A stretch of DNA of 64,000 nt. It comes from CAIJXB01 sp964439595. GTDB lineage: Bacteria > Chlamydiota > Chlamydiia > Chlamydiales > Rhabdochlamydiaceae. Below the pieces are notes generated by a model. That model had not been told where the DNA came from. It made no database searches and worked only from the letters and a program-made list of their open reading frames with translations. The stretch spans positions 27,459 through 91,458 of the forward strand of contig CAYTOK010000009.1 of the NCBI GenBank assembly GCA_964439595.1. The letters are read 5' to 3'. Within the stretch, counting starts at the first letter, position 1; the number at the start of each line of letters is the position of its first letter. The position numbers were made by a program, and so were the translations under genes. Below, piece by piece: positions 25,386 through 35,017 of the stretch.

Positions 25386-26756
25386 TTACCTTTTGGGCAA
25401 CTCTTTAAAATCACATCCATCAGCAATTAACTGATCAATGTATGTGATGCAGTAATCATTATCCAAAAATTTAGGGTTTTGTAACATAAAAAGATGAAAA
25501 GGCAAAGTAGAGTGCACACCACCGATGTGAAACTCCTTAAGAGCTCTTTTAGCAACTGCAATAGCAGAAGCTCTATCTTCCCCTTTAACAATCAACTTAG
25601 CAATCATAGAGTCGTAATTAGGAGGAATGCGATACCCTGCATAACAGGCGCTATCAACACGTACATGAGGCCCCCCCGGTTGAATATAATACTCTAAAAG
25701 ACCAGGTGATGGAGCAAAATTATTAGAAGGATTTTCTGCATTAATACGAAGCTGAATGACATGACCTTTAGGGACAATGTCTTTTTGTTTGTACGCTAGC
25801 TTCTCTCCCATAGCTATTTTAATCTGCTCTTTTACTAAGTCTATACCAGTTAACTCTTCTGTGATAGTATGCTCTACTTGGATACGGGTATTTACTTCCA
25901 TAAAATAAAAATTCATCTCTTCATCTAATAAAAATTCAACTGTTCCTACGGAATGATACCCAGCAGCTTTTACAATAGCTACAGCGCACTCACCAACCCT
26001 TTTTCTTAAAGCAGGCGATAGAATAGGGCTTGGGGCCTCTTCTATTAACTTTTGCCTTCTTCTTTGGATAGTACAGTCCCTTTCTCCTAAGTACACATAA
26101 TTGCCATGCTTATCGCCAATAACCTGCACTTCAATATGTCTTGGATTTACAATCATTCTTTCTAGATACACATCTGGGTTATTAAAGCTAACCTCAGCCT
26201 CTGCTCTTGCTGCTGCAAACTGACGTACGAATTCTTCCGGATCGTAAGCAATACGTATTCCCTTGCCTCCACCTCCAGCAGATGCTTTAATGAAAATAGG
26301 AAAACCTAGTCTTTTAGCTTCCTTAAGCCCTTCTGCCGCATCTTCAACTATCCCCTCTGATCCGGGAATAATTGGGCATTTGACACTTTTAGCGGTTGCT
26401 TTTGCTTCAGCTTTATTTCCCAGAAGAGATATAGACTTTGGAGAAGGTCCAATAAAAGTAACTCCGCAGCTTTCACAGATAGAGGCAAAATTAGCATTCT
26501 CACTAAGAAATCCATATCCTGGGTGAATAGCATCAGCTCCTGTAATCTCACAAGCCGACAAAATATTCGAAATTTTTAAATACGACTTTTGAGAAGGAGC
26601 CTCTCCTACACAAATAGCCTCATCTGCGTGTAAAACATGCAATGCCTCGGCATCTGCTTGTGAATAGATTGCAACAGTTTGCAATCCCATATCATGACAA
26701 GCTCGAATAATCCGTACAGCAATTTCTCCACGGTTTGCAATTAATACTTTCTTCAT
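25386..26756 (-). CDS. accC: Acetyl-CoA carboxylase, biotin carboxylase subunit
   Basis: A 456-residue protein starting MKKVLIANRGEIAVR, the standard AccC N-terminus; the in-frame extension to 26822 overlaps accB and is rejected. ATP-grasp elements: HPGYGFLSEN (about 73-82), SAGGGGKGIR (about 158), EVNTRIQVEH (about 285). It carboxylates biotin on AccB at the cost of ATP, the first step of fatty-acid synthesis. It starts 8 bases after accB; order efp-accB-accC matches Chlamydia. Confidence 0.96.
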   Translation of the reverse strand: MKKVLIANRGEIAVRIIRACHDMGLQTVAIYSQADAEALHVLHADEAICVGEAPSQKSYLKISNILSACEITGADAIHPGYGFLSENANFASICESCGVTFIGPSPKSISLLGNKAEAKATAKSVKCPIIPGSEGIVEDAAEGLKEAKRLGFPIFIKASAGGGGKGIRIAYDPEEFVRQFAAARAEAEVSFNNPDVYLERMIVNPRHIEVQVIGDKHGNYVYLGERDCTIQRRRQKLIEEAPSPILSPALRKRVGECAVAIVKAAGYHSVGTVEFLLDEEMNFYFMEVNTRIQVEHTITEELTGIDLVKEQIKIAMGEKLAYKQKDIVPKGHVIQLRINAENPSNNFAPSPGLLEYYIQPGGPHVRVDSACYAGYRIPPNYDSMIAKLIVKGEDRASAIAVAKRALKEFHIGGVHSTLPFHLFMLQNPKFLDNDYCITYIDQLIADGCDFKELPKR

Positions 26757-26764
26757 GAAAAAAC

Positions 26765-27256
26765 CTATACGATTCGGAAGAGTTTTGTGCCAAATTCTAC
26801 AGGATGCCCATTTTCTAGGCACACTTCTGCAAGTACTCCACTCACACCTGCTTTCACTTCATTCATTACCTTCATTGCTTCAACAATACAAACAACAGAA
26901 CCTTCCTCTACCTTATCTCCTACTTTAACAAAAGGAGAGTGCTCGGGAGATGCTGATAAATACAAAGTTCCTACCATAGGAGAAGTAACATATTTTCCCT
27001 CTACATTCTTAGAAAGAGCAGGCTGTTGTTCCGTCTGAGTAACCTGTAAAGGGGCATGTGCAACCTCATGAGGTCTGGACATAGGATGAGGAATGAACGA
27101 AGGGTGGTGATGTGCGGTTTGATGCACAATTTGTTGAGGAAACTCATCTTTGCATTCAATTTGCAACTCAAAACCGGTTTTTTCTTTTAAAGAAACTTTC
27201 TTCACGCCGGACTTTTCCATTGCGGCCATTAATTCTTTAATTTGCTTTAAATCCAC
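26765..27256 (-). CDS. accB: Acetyl-CoA carboxylase biotin carboxyl carrier protein
   Basis: A 163-residue protein. N-terminal helical part (MDLKQIKELMAAMEKSG) typical of AccB, then a His/Pro-rich flexible linker (about 42-80), then the biotinyl domain with EAMKVMNE and biotin acceptor K129. It carries carboxybiotin between AccC and the carboxyltransferase. The linker is rich in His-Pro (HHHPSFIPHPM). 18 bases after efp. Confidence 0.95.
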   Translation of the reverse strand: MDLKQIKELMAAMEKSGVKKVSLKEKTGFELQIECKDEFPQQIVHQTAHHHPSFIPHPMSRPHEVAHAPLQVTQTEQQPALSKNVEGKYVTSPMVGTLYLSASPEHSPFVKVGDKVEEGSVVCIVEAMKVMNEVKAGVSGVLAEVCLENGHPVEFGTKLFRIV

Positions 27257-27274
27257 GTATTAACTCCTTAATGT

Positions 27275-27832
27275 TTAGACACGCTGTATGTACTCACCTG
27301 TATGCGTGTCTACTTTAATAATATCACCGGACTCTACAAACGCCGGAACCTCTACTTTTGCTCCCATTTCCAAAACAGCCATTTTATGAGCATTGGACAC
27401 ATGAGATTTACTTTCTATTGCCTCAATTTTTACAACCATAAGTTCTAAAAATTGTGGTAGCTCTACCGAAAAAATAGAATCTCCATAAAATGTAGATTTA
27501 ATTTCTATTCCTTCTTTTAAATAATTCACTTTATCTCCAATTACAGAAGCAGGAACTAAAATTTGCTCTAGCTGCCCTACATCTAAAAAAAGATAATCCT
27601 TCCCCTCTAAATATAAAAACTCCAGCTTCTTTTCAGAGAGGGTTACTTCCTCTACAGATTGGTTCAATTTAAAACTTTTCTCTATCACTTCTTCAGAAAC
27701 CAAGTTTTTCAATTTCGTCTTAATAAAAGGAACACCCTTTGCAACTGTCACTTTAACACAAGACTCTACTCGATAGATCTTCCCTTCAAGAGAAATAGTC
27801 ATACCAGGAGAAATCTGATTATTACTAGCCAT
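27275..27832 (-). CDS. efp: Elongation factor P
   Basis: A 185-residue, three-domain EF-P. The domain I loop aligns as AKGVPF with K32 in the place of the modified lysine (E. coli K34), but the neighbouring residues differ from the canonical KPGKGQAF. Chlamydia has two EF-P genes, one next to accB-accC; this corresponds in position to that copy. EF-P relieves stalling at polyproline. Overlaps the HAD gene by one base. Confidence 0.9.
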   Translation of the reverse strand: MASNNQISPGMTISLEGKIYRVESCVKVTVAKGVPFIKTKLKNLVSEEVIEKSFKLNQSVEEVTLSEKKLEFLYLEGKDYLFLDVGQLEQILVPASVIGDKVNYLKEGIEIKSTFYGDSIFSVELPQFLELMVVKIEAIESKSHVSNAHKMAVLEMGAKVEVPAFVESGDIIKVDTHTGEYIQRV

Positions 27833-28524
27833 TAGTCCTCTTTGTTTACCCGCTTAAGTTCAAAAAAAATATCCACAACCTCAGAAGGACGTGTAATCGT
27901 AAAATCAGCTAAAAAACTCCCTGCTGAGTTTTCTGCATAAGCCCCTCTGCCTCTTTTTATATGCACAGTAGTGCAGCCTATTTCTTTTGCAGGAAATAGA
28001 TCTACCTCTAATCGATCCCCACAAACAATCACCTCCGAAGCTTGCATAGAAAGCTCCTCTAGCAAAGAAGCGTAGGCGTTTTTTTTGCTCCCTTCCTCTA
28101 AGCACACTATTTTATAAAAAAAGGAGGAATCTATACCAGCTTTTTTCAACTTTTCCATTTGGCGATCTAATTTCCCCATAGTCACCACGGCCAATAAAGA
28201 TTCTTTTTTTAAAAAAGAAAGAGTTTCTATAACCCCTTCCACAGGAGGAATTGTTAAATTTTCCAAAGAAGATTCATAGACCTCCCGAAGTCCTATGGTC
28301 AAGAATTCATGAGAAAAACCTCTTTTTTCAATAAATTCCTTTAGCGCTTCTTTAGAGCTTTTTGCCGTCTTATTCAAAAATAATAAATACTCTAACGCAT
28401 TTTCAAAATCGGCTATAGGACAACCGGCTTTTACCATTTTGCGCAAAGCATCCTTCATTTTTCTTGGCGTAACAAAATCTGAAGTATCGATAAGAGTATC
28501 ATCTAAGTCAAAGATTATTAACAA
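27832..28524 (-). CDS. HAD-superfamily phosphatase
   Basis: A 230-residue protein with motif I DLDDTLIDT (6-14), a motif II Thr within AVVTMGK, and motif IV CGDRLEVDLFPAKE. A helical C1-type cap sits between. Substrate unknown. Overlaps yvcK by 17 bases and efp by one, so it is embedded in the operon. Confidence 0.83.
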   Translation of the reverse strand: MLIIFDLDDTLIDTSDFVTPRKMKDALRKMVKAGCPIADFENALEYLLFLNKTAKSSKEALKEFIEKRGFSHEFLTIGLREVYESSLENLTIPPVEGVIETLSFLKKESLLAVVTMGKLDRQMEKLKKAGIDSSFFYKIVCLEEGSKKNAYASLLEELSMQASEVIVCGDRLEVDLFPAKEIGCTTVHIKRGRGAYAENSAGSFLADFTITRPSEVVDIFFELKRVNKED

Positions 28525-29476
28525 TTTCCATCAACCGTTGCGCTAATTTTTTAGAATCATGCCTTATCAAATTTCTTTTTATCAAGTCCATTTTAGGACC
28601 TTCTTTAACCTCTCCTAATAAAGGAGCAGAAATAATTCTTTCATCACCAATCAAGTCATTGGTAATAAGTTCCCCCTCTTCTGCATACATCTCTATCAGA
28701 TGTTTAGCAGGAAGTTCATTATTAACTATGACATAATCAAAAATGTCAGCGCCGATGAATTTTTTCATTTCATTTAAGTAAGAACTAACTCTATACCCTG
28801 TCGTCTGCCCTTTTCGATTCATTAAATTCACTATAAATACTTTTTTAGCAGGACTTTTCCTCAAAGCTTCAGACACACCTTCAACAAGAAGATTAGGAAT
28901 AAGGGAAGTGTGCAATCCACCCGGTCCTATGACAACTAAATCTGCATTAGCAATTTCATCAATGGCTCTAGGATTTGCTTTAGCATAAGGCTCCAAAAAG
29001 ATACTTTTATATCCTTGGTCAATTTCCCTAGATAAATAAATTTCCTTTTCTCCTTCAAGAACTTTTCGGTTATTTAGAATCATCTTTAGTCGAACTTGAT
29101 GAATAGTAACTGGAATAACCTTCCCTTTAATGAAAAGTATTTTTCCGACCTCTTCAATAGCTTTTTCAAAGCTTCCTGTAACCTTTTCCAAAGCTGAAAG
29201 GAAAAGGTTTCCAAAGCTATGTCCTCCAAGCCCTCCTTGCTCAAATCGATAGTTCATTAAGGATCTCATCATTAATGAAGAATTCGAAAGGGCGACAAGA
29301 CACTGTCTAACATCTCCCGGGGGCAAAACCCCTAATTCATCTCGAAGAACTCCTGTGCTACCACCATCATCAGCCATAGAAACAATCGCGCTAATATCTA
29401 CGTTGTGATTTTTAAGACCAAAAAGCACAGTAAAATTCCCAGTTCCTCCACCTATCACAACTACTTTTTTCTTCAC
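28508..29476 (-). CDS. yvcK: YvcK/YbhK family gluconeogenesis factor (CofD-like)
   Basis: A 322-residue protein beginning with the family signature IGGGTGNFTVLFGLK (about 8-22) and ADDGGSTGVLRDELG (36-50), then PPGDVRQCL. YvcK-type proteins bind UDP-sugars and influence cell-wall precursor synthesis and central carbon metabolism in Bacillus; the name is by homology. In this operon it lies between rpe and the HAD gene. Confidence 0.9.
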   Translation of the reverse strand: MKKKVVVIGGGTGNFTVLFGLKNHNVDISAIVSMADDGGSTGVLRDELGVLPPGDVRQCLVALSNSSLMMRSLMNYRFEQGGLGGHSFGNLFLSALEKVTGSFEKAIEEVGKILFIKGKVIPVTIHQVRLKMILNNRKVLEGEKEIYLSREIDQGYKSIFLEPYAKANPRAIDEIANADLVVIGPGGLHTSLIPNLLVEGVSEALRKSPAKKVFIVNLMNRKGQTTGYRVSSYLNEMKKFIGADIFDYVIVNNELPAKHLIEMYAEEGELITNDLIGDERIISAPLLGEVKEGPKMDLIKRNLIRHDSKKLAQRLMEIVNNL

Positions 29477-29503
29477 ATCTTCCTCTTGCTGCGTTTTTGC
29501 TAA

Positions 29504-30217
29504 CTAGTAATTTTTCATCTCTAAAATAGCTTTTTTCATGTCTTTAGATCCATATAAATAGCTACCAGAAACAAGCACATTAGCGCCGGCCAAAACGCAC
29601 TCTTTAGCTGTTTCTTTAGCAACTCCACCATCAACTTGAATGGCAAAAGAAGGCAAAGAATCAATAGGCTTTCCTTCAGGTAACGACACCCCCCCTTTAC
29701 GAATACGAAGACGATCACAAACATCTCTTGTGAAGCGTACTTTTTCTAGAGTTTCTGGAATGAACGCTTGTCCTCCAAATCCTGGGTTCACAGTCATAAT
29801 CAAAACCAGATCACATTTATCCAAATATTTAGGAATTAAAGAAAGCGATGTCTCGGGACAAAAGGCAAGACCTGCCTCTACATTACAACGTCTAATAAAT
29901 TGCAGAGTGTCTTCGACATTTTCTGTAGCTTCAAAATGAAAAGTAATGCGATCTGCACCTGCTTCAACGAATCTTTCTATATAATCAAATGGATTATACA
30001 TCATAAGATGCACATCTAAAAATAAGTTTGTGGCTCGATTAATAGCACTAACTGCTCTTGGCCCTAGCGTCAAATTAGGCACAAAATGACCATCCATAAT
30101 ATCTATATGCAATGCATCTGCTCCGGCATCTTCTGCTCTTTTCGCCTCTTCTGCAAGAATGCCAAAATCACCTGACAAAATAGAAGGGGCAACTAAAATC
30201 GATTCTTTCTTACTCAT
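29504..30217 (-). CDS. rpe: Ribulose-phosphate 3-epimerase
   Basis: A 237-residue TIM-barrel. APSILSGDFG (11-20), HIDIMDGHFVPNLT (37-50) with catalytic Asp, HLMMYNP and MTVNPGFGGQAF are present. It interconverts ribulose-5-P and xylulose-5-P in the pentose phosphate pathway. An internal stretch near 177-187 (RKGGVSLPEGKP) is slightly longer than in E. coli Rpe. rpe is next to efp-accB-accC in Chlamydia too. Overlaps the upstream gene by 4 bases. Confidence 0.95.
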   Translation of the reverse strand: MSKKESILVAPSILSGDFGILAEEAKRAEDAGADALHIDIMDGHFVPNLTLGPRAVSAINRATNLFLDVHLMMYNPFDYIERFVEAGADRITFHFEATENVEDTLQFIRRCNVEAGLAFCPETSLSLIPKYLDKCDLVLIMTVNPGFGGQAFIPETLEKVRFTRDVCDRLRIRKGGVSLPEGKPIDSLPSFAIQVDGGVAKETAKECVLAGANVLVSGSYLYGSKDMKKAILEMKNY

Positions 30218-32169
30218 TTGCTTAAGTTCCTTAATTTAGTGAAAAAAGAGAATACCAATTCTTCGCTTAAAAGTGCAATATCTCTTAAATATTCCAAGAG
30301 ATTCTCTAAGGACTTAGAAGGAAGACCAAGTAGAATATATCCCAAACAAGATAAATCTTGCTTTTTGGAATAAAAAACAAGACATTGCGAAGAACTAAGT
30401 CCCAAAGACTTTATAAATAGCATGAAGTCTTCTTTTTGCTCAGAATCAGAAAAACGAGCAAATAGTACCACATTCCCCCTTTCCAAACATAAATCAACCT
30501 TCTTTATTTTCTGCTCCTCTTCCAAAAAAAGACCCCAGAAATCATATAAAGCTTTAAGGAGTGAGGGGTCAACAACACTGCGTGTTTCAACAGGAAATAC
30601 AGAATGGAAAAAATTTTCCACTTCAAGTTCCTCTCGTTCTCCTAATGAAGGAAATAACTTCTTTAGTCCATATAAATTTTCCATCTGATTTGCGATCATT
30701 CCACCGTTATAATCCCTAAATTCCCCTATAACTCTTTGAACCTCTTTTACTACATCTTGACGCGCTTTCCACAAATTAACAGAGTGGTCCCTTCTAAGAT
30801 AAAAAGATTTAGCAATTTGAAGACGAAAAACAGTAGCTTCCTTCACATATTTACCACGTAAAATTCCGACTTTTTTTACACGGTCCTCAATAAAAATAAA
30901 ACGAGAAGGCAATTCTTTAAATAGCTTCTGCAGTGAAGCCTCTTTGTCCGGGTTCAAAATACGAAGGATAATGACTGTGAATGTGAGCTCTAAATCGCTC
31001 TGCTCTTGAAAAGAAATATATCCTTGGGGAATGTCTTTTACATATTTCAATTGTTCACTTAAAGTGAGGATGTTTTTCATTACCTCTTCCTCATTCCTAG
31101 GCATAAATACCGAGGGCATAAGTTTTTCGACTTGGTTTTCTAGAGCCAAGGGAAATCGTTTTCTTAGGTGCCGTATTTCAGAAAAAGAAAAAGGAGACTC
31201 CCCTTCTTTCTCTATTTCCAAATAAAAAATATGTATTTTATCTTGCTTATTTACATATTCAAATTGGGATCCTTCTACAATTCTTGCCTGAGGCAAATGT
31301 TCTTTTATAGCCTTAACTAGATGTCTCTCTTCAAATATCTCATAAAGCTTTAAAAAATTAAGCCCGACAAATACACCTGTAACTTTCTTTACCCCAAAAG
31401 CAGAGTGCAAACGAACTTGACTAGTTTTAAAACTTATGTGTCTTTTCTCAGGAATTTTCTCTATTAAGCTCTTTAACATTTTTCTAAATAAATAAAACAC
31501 GCACACCATGCGACTTAAATGCTGAGGCTCTCGAAGTTCTTTAAATTCCTCCTTACCATTTGCAAAAAAGTACTGCATTTGTCCAAATACGTCATAATCA
31601 AATTCTAAGGGCCTACGGTGCATTAACGAAGAAATTCTCTCATGAATAAAAGAATTTTTCTCAGAAGAAAAGTATCCTTTTCGATCTAAAACCCGATTTC
31701 CTTGATAAACCGAAAGGGCACCTAATCTAATTTCTGATTCAATTTGCAAAAACTTCTTGGAAGCCAAATGGCACTCTTGTCTATCGTCAAAAAAAAATCG
31801 GGCCTCTAAAAATCCAAATAAATGGCCCGGATTTGACTTAAAAGAAAAAGTCCAACTACTAAAAGAATGGAATCGCATTTTTTTTCCGGGGGAAAGCCAT
31901 CTGGAAAGCATTTCATAAAAAAAATTTTCAAGCCCAGGATAAAATCGACAAGCTAATAGAACAGAAAAACCAATTTTCTGTGAAAAAGGCACCATTTTCA
32001 CAGAAGGACTCTCTAAAAAATCCCCGTGTTCTTCTAATAAAAGCCCGCCTGGGGTGTGCATTTTCTTTAGCCCATTTCGAATCATAGACACCGCAATGTG
32101 GTCATGGGCCAAATCCCCTGAAGACTCCACCTCAATATCTAGTATTGAAGGACTCGAAAGAATTAACAT
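30214..32169 (-). CDS. Conserved-looking protein of unknown function (651 aa)
   Basis: A soluble, mixed alpha/beta protein with no signal peptide or membrane segment. The middle has two stretches with an alternating strand-helix pattern (about 265-330, VTGVFVGLNFLKLYEIF; about 400-470, FTVIILRILNP) that might be related small domains. Basic and aromatic overall. I do not recognise it. It is translationally coupled to rpe (4-base overlap) and follows lysC by 8 bases, so it is a fixed member of the operon. Confidence 0.75.
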   Translation of the reverse strand: MLILSSPSILDIEVESSGDLAHDHIAVSMIRNGLKKMHTPGGLLLEEHGDFLESPSVKMVPFSQKIGFSVLLACRFYPGLENFFYEMLSRWLSPGKKMRFHSFSSWTFSFKSNPGHLFGFLEARFFFDDRQECHLASKKFLQIESEIRLGALSVYQGNRVLDRKGYFSSEKNSFIHERISSLMHRRPLEFDYDVFGQMQYFFANGKEEFKELREPQHLSRMVCVFYLFRKMLKSLIEKIPEKRHISFKTSQVRLHSAFGVKKVTGVFVGLNFLKLYEIFEERHLVKAIKEHLPQARIVEGSQFEYVNKQDKIHIFYLEIEKEGESPFSFSEIRHLRKRFPLALENQVEKLMPSVFMPRNEEEVMKNILTLSEQLKYVKDIPQGYISFQEQSDLELTFTVIILRILNPDKEASLQKLFKELPSRFIFIEDRVKKVGILRGKYVKEATVFRLQIAKSFYLRRDHSVNLWKARQDVVKEVQRVIGEFRDYNGGMIANQMENLYGLKKLFPSLGEREELEVENFFHSVFPVETRSVVDPSLLKALYDFWGLFLEEEQKIKKVDLCLERGNVVLFARFSDSEQKEDFMLFIKSLGLSSSQCLVFYSKKQDLSCLGYILLGLPSKSLENLLEYLRDIALLSEELVFSFFTKLRNLSK

Positions 32170-32177
32170 CTATCTCC

Positions 32178-32969
32178 TTATTCGTAAACAGGTTGATTTT
32201 CACAATCAGAAGGTGAAAAAATAAGAGTCCCTTTTTCTTCAGTAGTAGCATTTTCTTCAAATTTTTGATTAAAAGAAAGAATATGCAAAGGAAGATGATT
32301 TTTAGCAGCCAACTCCAAGGCCCTAATGTGAAGAATTTCGGCTCCTTTTTTTACAATTTCTAAAGCTTCTTCATATTCTAGAAAAGAAAAAAATGGGCTA
32401 TTCACATTTTTTTTAGGATCTTCTGCATACATTCCATAGACATCTTTAAAAAATTCCACTTTAGTAGCTCGAAGAGCTACTCCTAAAGCTACAGCAGAAG
32501 TATCCGATCCCCCTCTACCTAAAGTAGTAATTTCTCCTAAAGTGCTCATTCCCTGAAAACCAGCTACAATAACAATTTTCCCTTCTTCCAGGTGCTTTAA
32601 AATCCTAGTTGGTTTAACAGAAACAATTCGGGCATCTGAGTGCTCTGCTGTAGTTAAGATACCAGATTGACTCCCCGTCAAACTAATAGCCTCCACCCCT
32701 TTTAAAGAAAGAGCCATAGCTAAAAGTGCTATACTAATTCTTTCTCCCACAGAAATGAGCATATCCAATTCTCTTTTAGGAGGATTAGGATGAACCTGCC
32801 TGGCTAAATTCACTAAATCATCTGTTGTATCCCCCATAGCGCTAACGACAACTACTATTTTAGAATAGAGTTTTCGCCTACCAATAATAATATCTGCTAT
32901 GCGCGCAAAGTTTTCCGGTTTAGATACAGAAGCTCCACCAAATTTTAAAACTGCCATTTTTAAAGACAT
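32178..32969 (-). CDS. lysC: Aspartate kinase, catalytic domain only
   Basis: A 263-residue protein covering only the amino-acid kinase domain: KFGGASV (8-14), VVVVSAMGDTTDDL, SVGERIS, GRGGSDTSAVALG, and FKDVYGMYAEDPK. Aspartokinases are usually 400-450 residues with two C-terminal ACT domains that bind lysine or threonine; these are missing and the next gene shows no clear ACT domain. It makes aspartyl phosphate for the diaminopimelate branch. Loss of ACT suggests no feedback control, unless a separate subunit exists. First gene of the leftward operon; M5 (32957) is an alternative start. Confidence 0.88.
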   Translation of the reverse strand: MSLKMAVLKFGGASVSKPENFARIADIIIGRRKLYSKIVVVVSAMGDTTDDLVNLARQVHPNPPKRELDMLISVGERISIALLAMALSLKGVEAISLTGSQSGILTTAEHSDARIVSVKPTRILKHLEEGKIVIVAGFQGMSTLGEITTLGRGGSDTSAVALGVALRATKVEFFKDVYGMYAEDPKKNVNSPFFSFLEYEEALEIVKKGAEILHIRALELAAKNHLPLHILSFNQKFEENATTEEKGTLIFSPSDCENQPVYE

Positions 32970-33008
32970 CTTTATAACCGCCCTAACTTACCACTCTTTT
33001 TCAGACAA

Positions 33009-33037
33009 AATATAAGATATTTTAGATTGATAAGCAA
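33009..33037 (-). promoter_or_regulatory. Promoter candidate for the lysC operon
   Basis: On the minus strand TTGCTT (33032-33037), 17-base spacer, TATATT (33009-33014), 39 bases before the lysC ATG. Divergent from the rpsA promoter. Confidence 0.4.
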
Positions 33038-33097
33038 ACTCCATTTTTTAAAAAAGAAATGAACTCTAAAAAAAAAAGAAATTCCAAAAAAATGGCA

Positions 33098-33126
33098 TTG
33101 ATTTTTTACATTAGCCTTGTTAGACT
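33098..33126 (+). promoter_or_regulatory. Promoter candidate for rpsA
   Basis: TTGATT (33098-33103), 17-base spacer, TAGACT (33121-33126), 37 bases before the rpsA ATG. Confidence 0.45.
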
Positions 33127-33163
33127 CTCACCTTTAACGTAAAAACTAGGAGAAACCCTTAAC

Positions 33164-34945
33164 ATGTCTAAAAATTCAACTTATGATTGGGAATGCTGCA
33201 AAATAATTGACGATGTCGATTATAAACAAGAAGACGCTAACCAATTCAAAAAATTACTCAATAAAAAAGAAGAAGCATCTACAGAAGGATGCATCTCATC
33301 TATGACAGCCGGTCAAATCTTAAAAGGCATTATTGTCGAACTTACTAAAGACTTCGTTGTAATAGATGTAGGATTAAAGTCAGAAGGACTTGTCCCTATT
33401 CAAGAATTCTCCGACCCTAAAGAGCTTATTTTAGGAACAGAAATTGAGGTGTTTTTAGATCAAACTGAAGGGGAAGATGGGCAAATCGTCTTATCCAGAG
33501 ATAAAGCTAAAAGACAAAGACAATGGGAACATATCAGCACAAACTGTAATGAAGGTTCTATTGTTAAAGGAAAAGTTCTTCGCAAAGTAAAAGGTGGTCT
33601 CATGGTAGACATCGGAATGGAAGCATTCTTACCTGGATCACAAATTGATAATAAGAGAATCAAAAACTTAGACGAGTACATCGGCCATGAATTTGAATTC
33701 AAAATTCTTAAAATCAACGGAGAGCGTAAAAACATTGTAGTATCTCGCCGCGAAATTCTAGAAGAAGAAAGAATTTCTAGAAAAGCAGAACTCCTTGGCA
33801 ATATCCAAGAAGGGGAAGTTCGCACTGGAATCGTAAAAAACATTACGGATTTCGGAGTGTTCTTAGATCTAGATGGAATTGATGGTCTTTTACACATTAC
33901 TGACATGACATGGAAAAGAATTAAACATCCTTCAGAAATGGTACAACTTGGCCAAGAACTTGAGGTAATTATTCTACATGTAGATAAAGACAAAGGTCGT
34001 GTAGCTCTTGGAATGAAACAAAAAGAAAACAATCCATGGGAAGAAATTGAAAAAAGATATCCTATAGGTACAAAAATCCACGGGAAAATTGTAAACCTAG
34101 TAGCTTACGGTGCTTTTATTGAAATCGAACCAGGCATAGAAGGTCTTATTCATGTTTCTGAAATGTCTTGGGTTAAGAACGTATCAGACCCTAGTGAAAT
34201 TGTAAAAAAAGGCGATGATGTAACTGCTATTGTTCTTTCTATCCAAAAAGAAGAAGGTAAGATCTCCTTAGGAATTAAACAAACAGAAAAAAATCCTTGG
34301 GATGATGTTGATGCAAAATACCCAATAGGAAGCAGTGTAGAAGCAGAAATCCGAAACTTAACCAATTACGGTGCTTTTGTAGAGCTTGAGCCAGGAATCG
34401 ATGGACTTATCCATATTTCCGATTTAAGCTGGATCAAGAAAGTTTCGCATCCTTCTGAAGTACTGAAAAAAGGAGACAAAGTCGAAGCTGTTGTTCTTTC
34501 CGTGGATAAAGAAAGCAAAAAAATCACACTCGGCGTTAAGCAACTAGGGAATAATCCTTGGGAGTCTATCGAGAAAAAAATCCCGGTAGGAAGCCTTGTT
34601 CAGGGAACCGTTTCAAAAATCACAGCGTTTGGCGCTTTTGTTGAGCTAACAAACGGGATCGAAGCACTTGTGCATGTAACAGAAATTTCAGATCAACCTT
34701 TTGGAAAAGTAGAAGAAGTAATCAATAAAGGTGATGAAATTACAGCTAAAGTGATTAAATTAGATCCAGAGCATAAAAAAATCGCTCTTTCTATTAAAGA
34801 ATATTTAATAGACAAAAATAATCACAATAGCGATGATATTGTTGTTGGTGCTGCAAAAAAACCGGCAGCTAAACGAAAAAAGAAAACAGAAGAGGAAGTT
34901 TCAGCTCAGGCAAGTGAAGAAAAAACTGTAGATAGCGAGGGATAA
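33164..34945 (+). CDS. rpsA: Ribosomal protein bS1
   Basis: A 593-residue protein with six S1 (OB-fold) domains at about 50-115, 133-200, 218-285, 303-372, 390-458 and 477-545. Domains 3-6 show the strongest RNA-binding pattern (YGAF.E..PGI.GL.H.S). A Lys-rich tail (AKRKKKTEEE) follows. S1 binds mRNA upstream of the start codon to help initiation. AGGAG lies about 11 bases before the ATG. It has its own promoter candidate and terminator and precedes the nusA operon, as in Chlamydia. Confidence 0.96.
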   Translation: MSKNSTYDWECCKIIDDVDYKQEDANQFKKLLNKKEEASTEGCISSMTAGQILKGIIVELTKDFVVIDVGLKSEGLVPIQEFSDPKELILGTEIEVFLDQTEGEDGQIVLSRDKAKRQRQWEHISTNCNEGSIVKGKVLRKVKGGLMVDIGMEAFLPGSQIDNKRIKNLDEYIGHEFEFKILKINGERKNIVVSRREILEEERISRKAELLGNIQEGEVRTGIVKNITDFGVFLDLDGIDGLLHITDMTWKRIKHPSEMVQLGQELEVIILHVDKDKGRVALGMKQKENNPWEEIEKRYPIGTKIHGKIVNLVAYGAFIEIEPGIEGLIHVSEMSWVKNVSDPSEIVKKGDDVTAIVLSIQKEEGKISLGIKQTEKNPWDDVDAKYPIGSSVEAEIRNLTNYGAFVELEPGIDGLIHISDLSWIKKVSHPSEVLKKGDKVEAVVLSVDKESKKITLGVKQLGNNPWESIEKKIPVGSLVQGTVSKITAFGAFVELTNGIEALVHVTEISDQPFGKVEEVINKGDEITAKVIKLDPEHKKIALSIKEYLIDKNNHNSDDIVVGAAKKPAAKRKKKTEEEVSAQASEEKTVDSEG

Positions 34946-34983
34946 CCCACCCCCTTAACGGTGTTTTCTGTTTCGATAAAACT

Positions 34984-35016
34984 AAACCCCGTCTTCTAAA
35001 AAGACGGGGTTTATAA
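34984..35016 (+). terminator. Rho-independent terminator after rpsA
   Basis: A 12-bp stem (34984-34995 AAACCCCGTCTT with 35001-35012), 5-base loop, weak T tail. Located 38 bases past the rpsA stop and just before the nusA promoter candidate. Confidence 0.8.
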
Positions 35017-35017
35017 G

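Noticed and set aside
26757..26822. Longer start for accC
   Set aside because: It overlaps accB; MKKVLIANRGE is the conserved N-terminus.
33460..34032. Minus-strand frame of 190 codons inside rpsA
   Set aside because: Antisense shadow of the S1 domains; no supporting signals.
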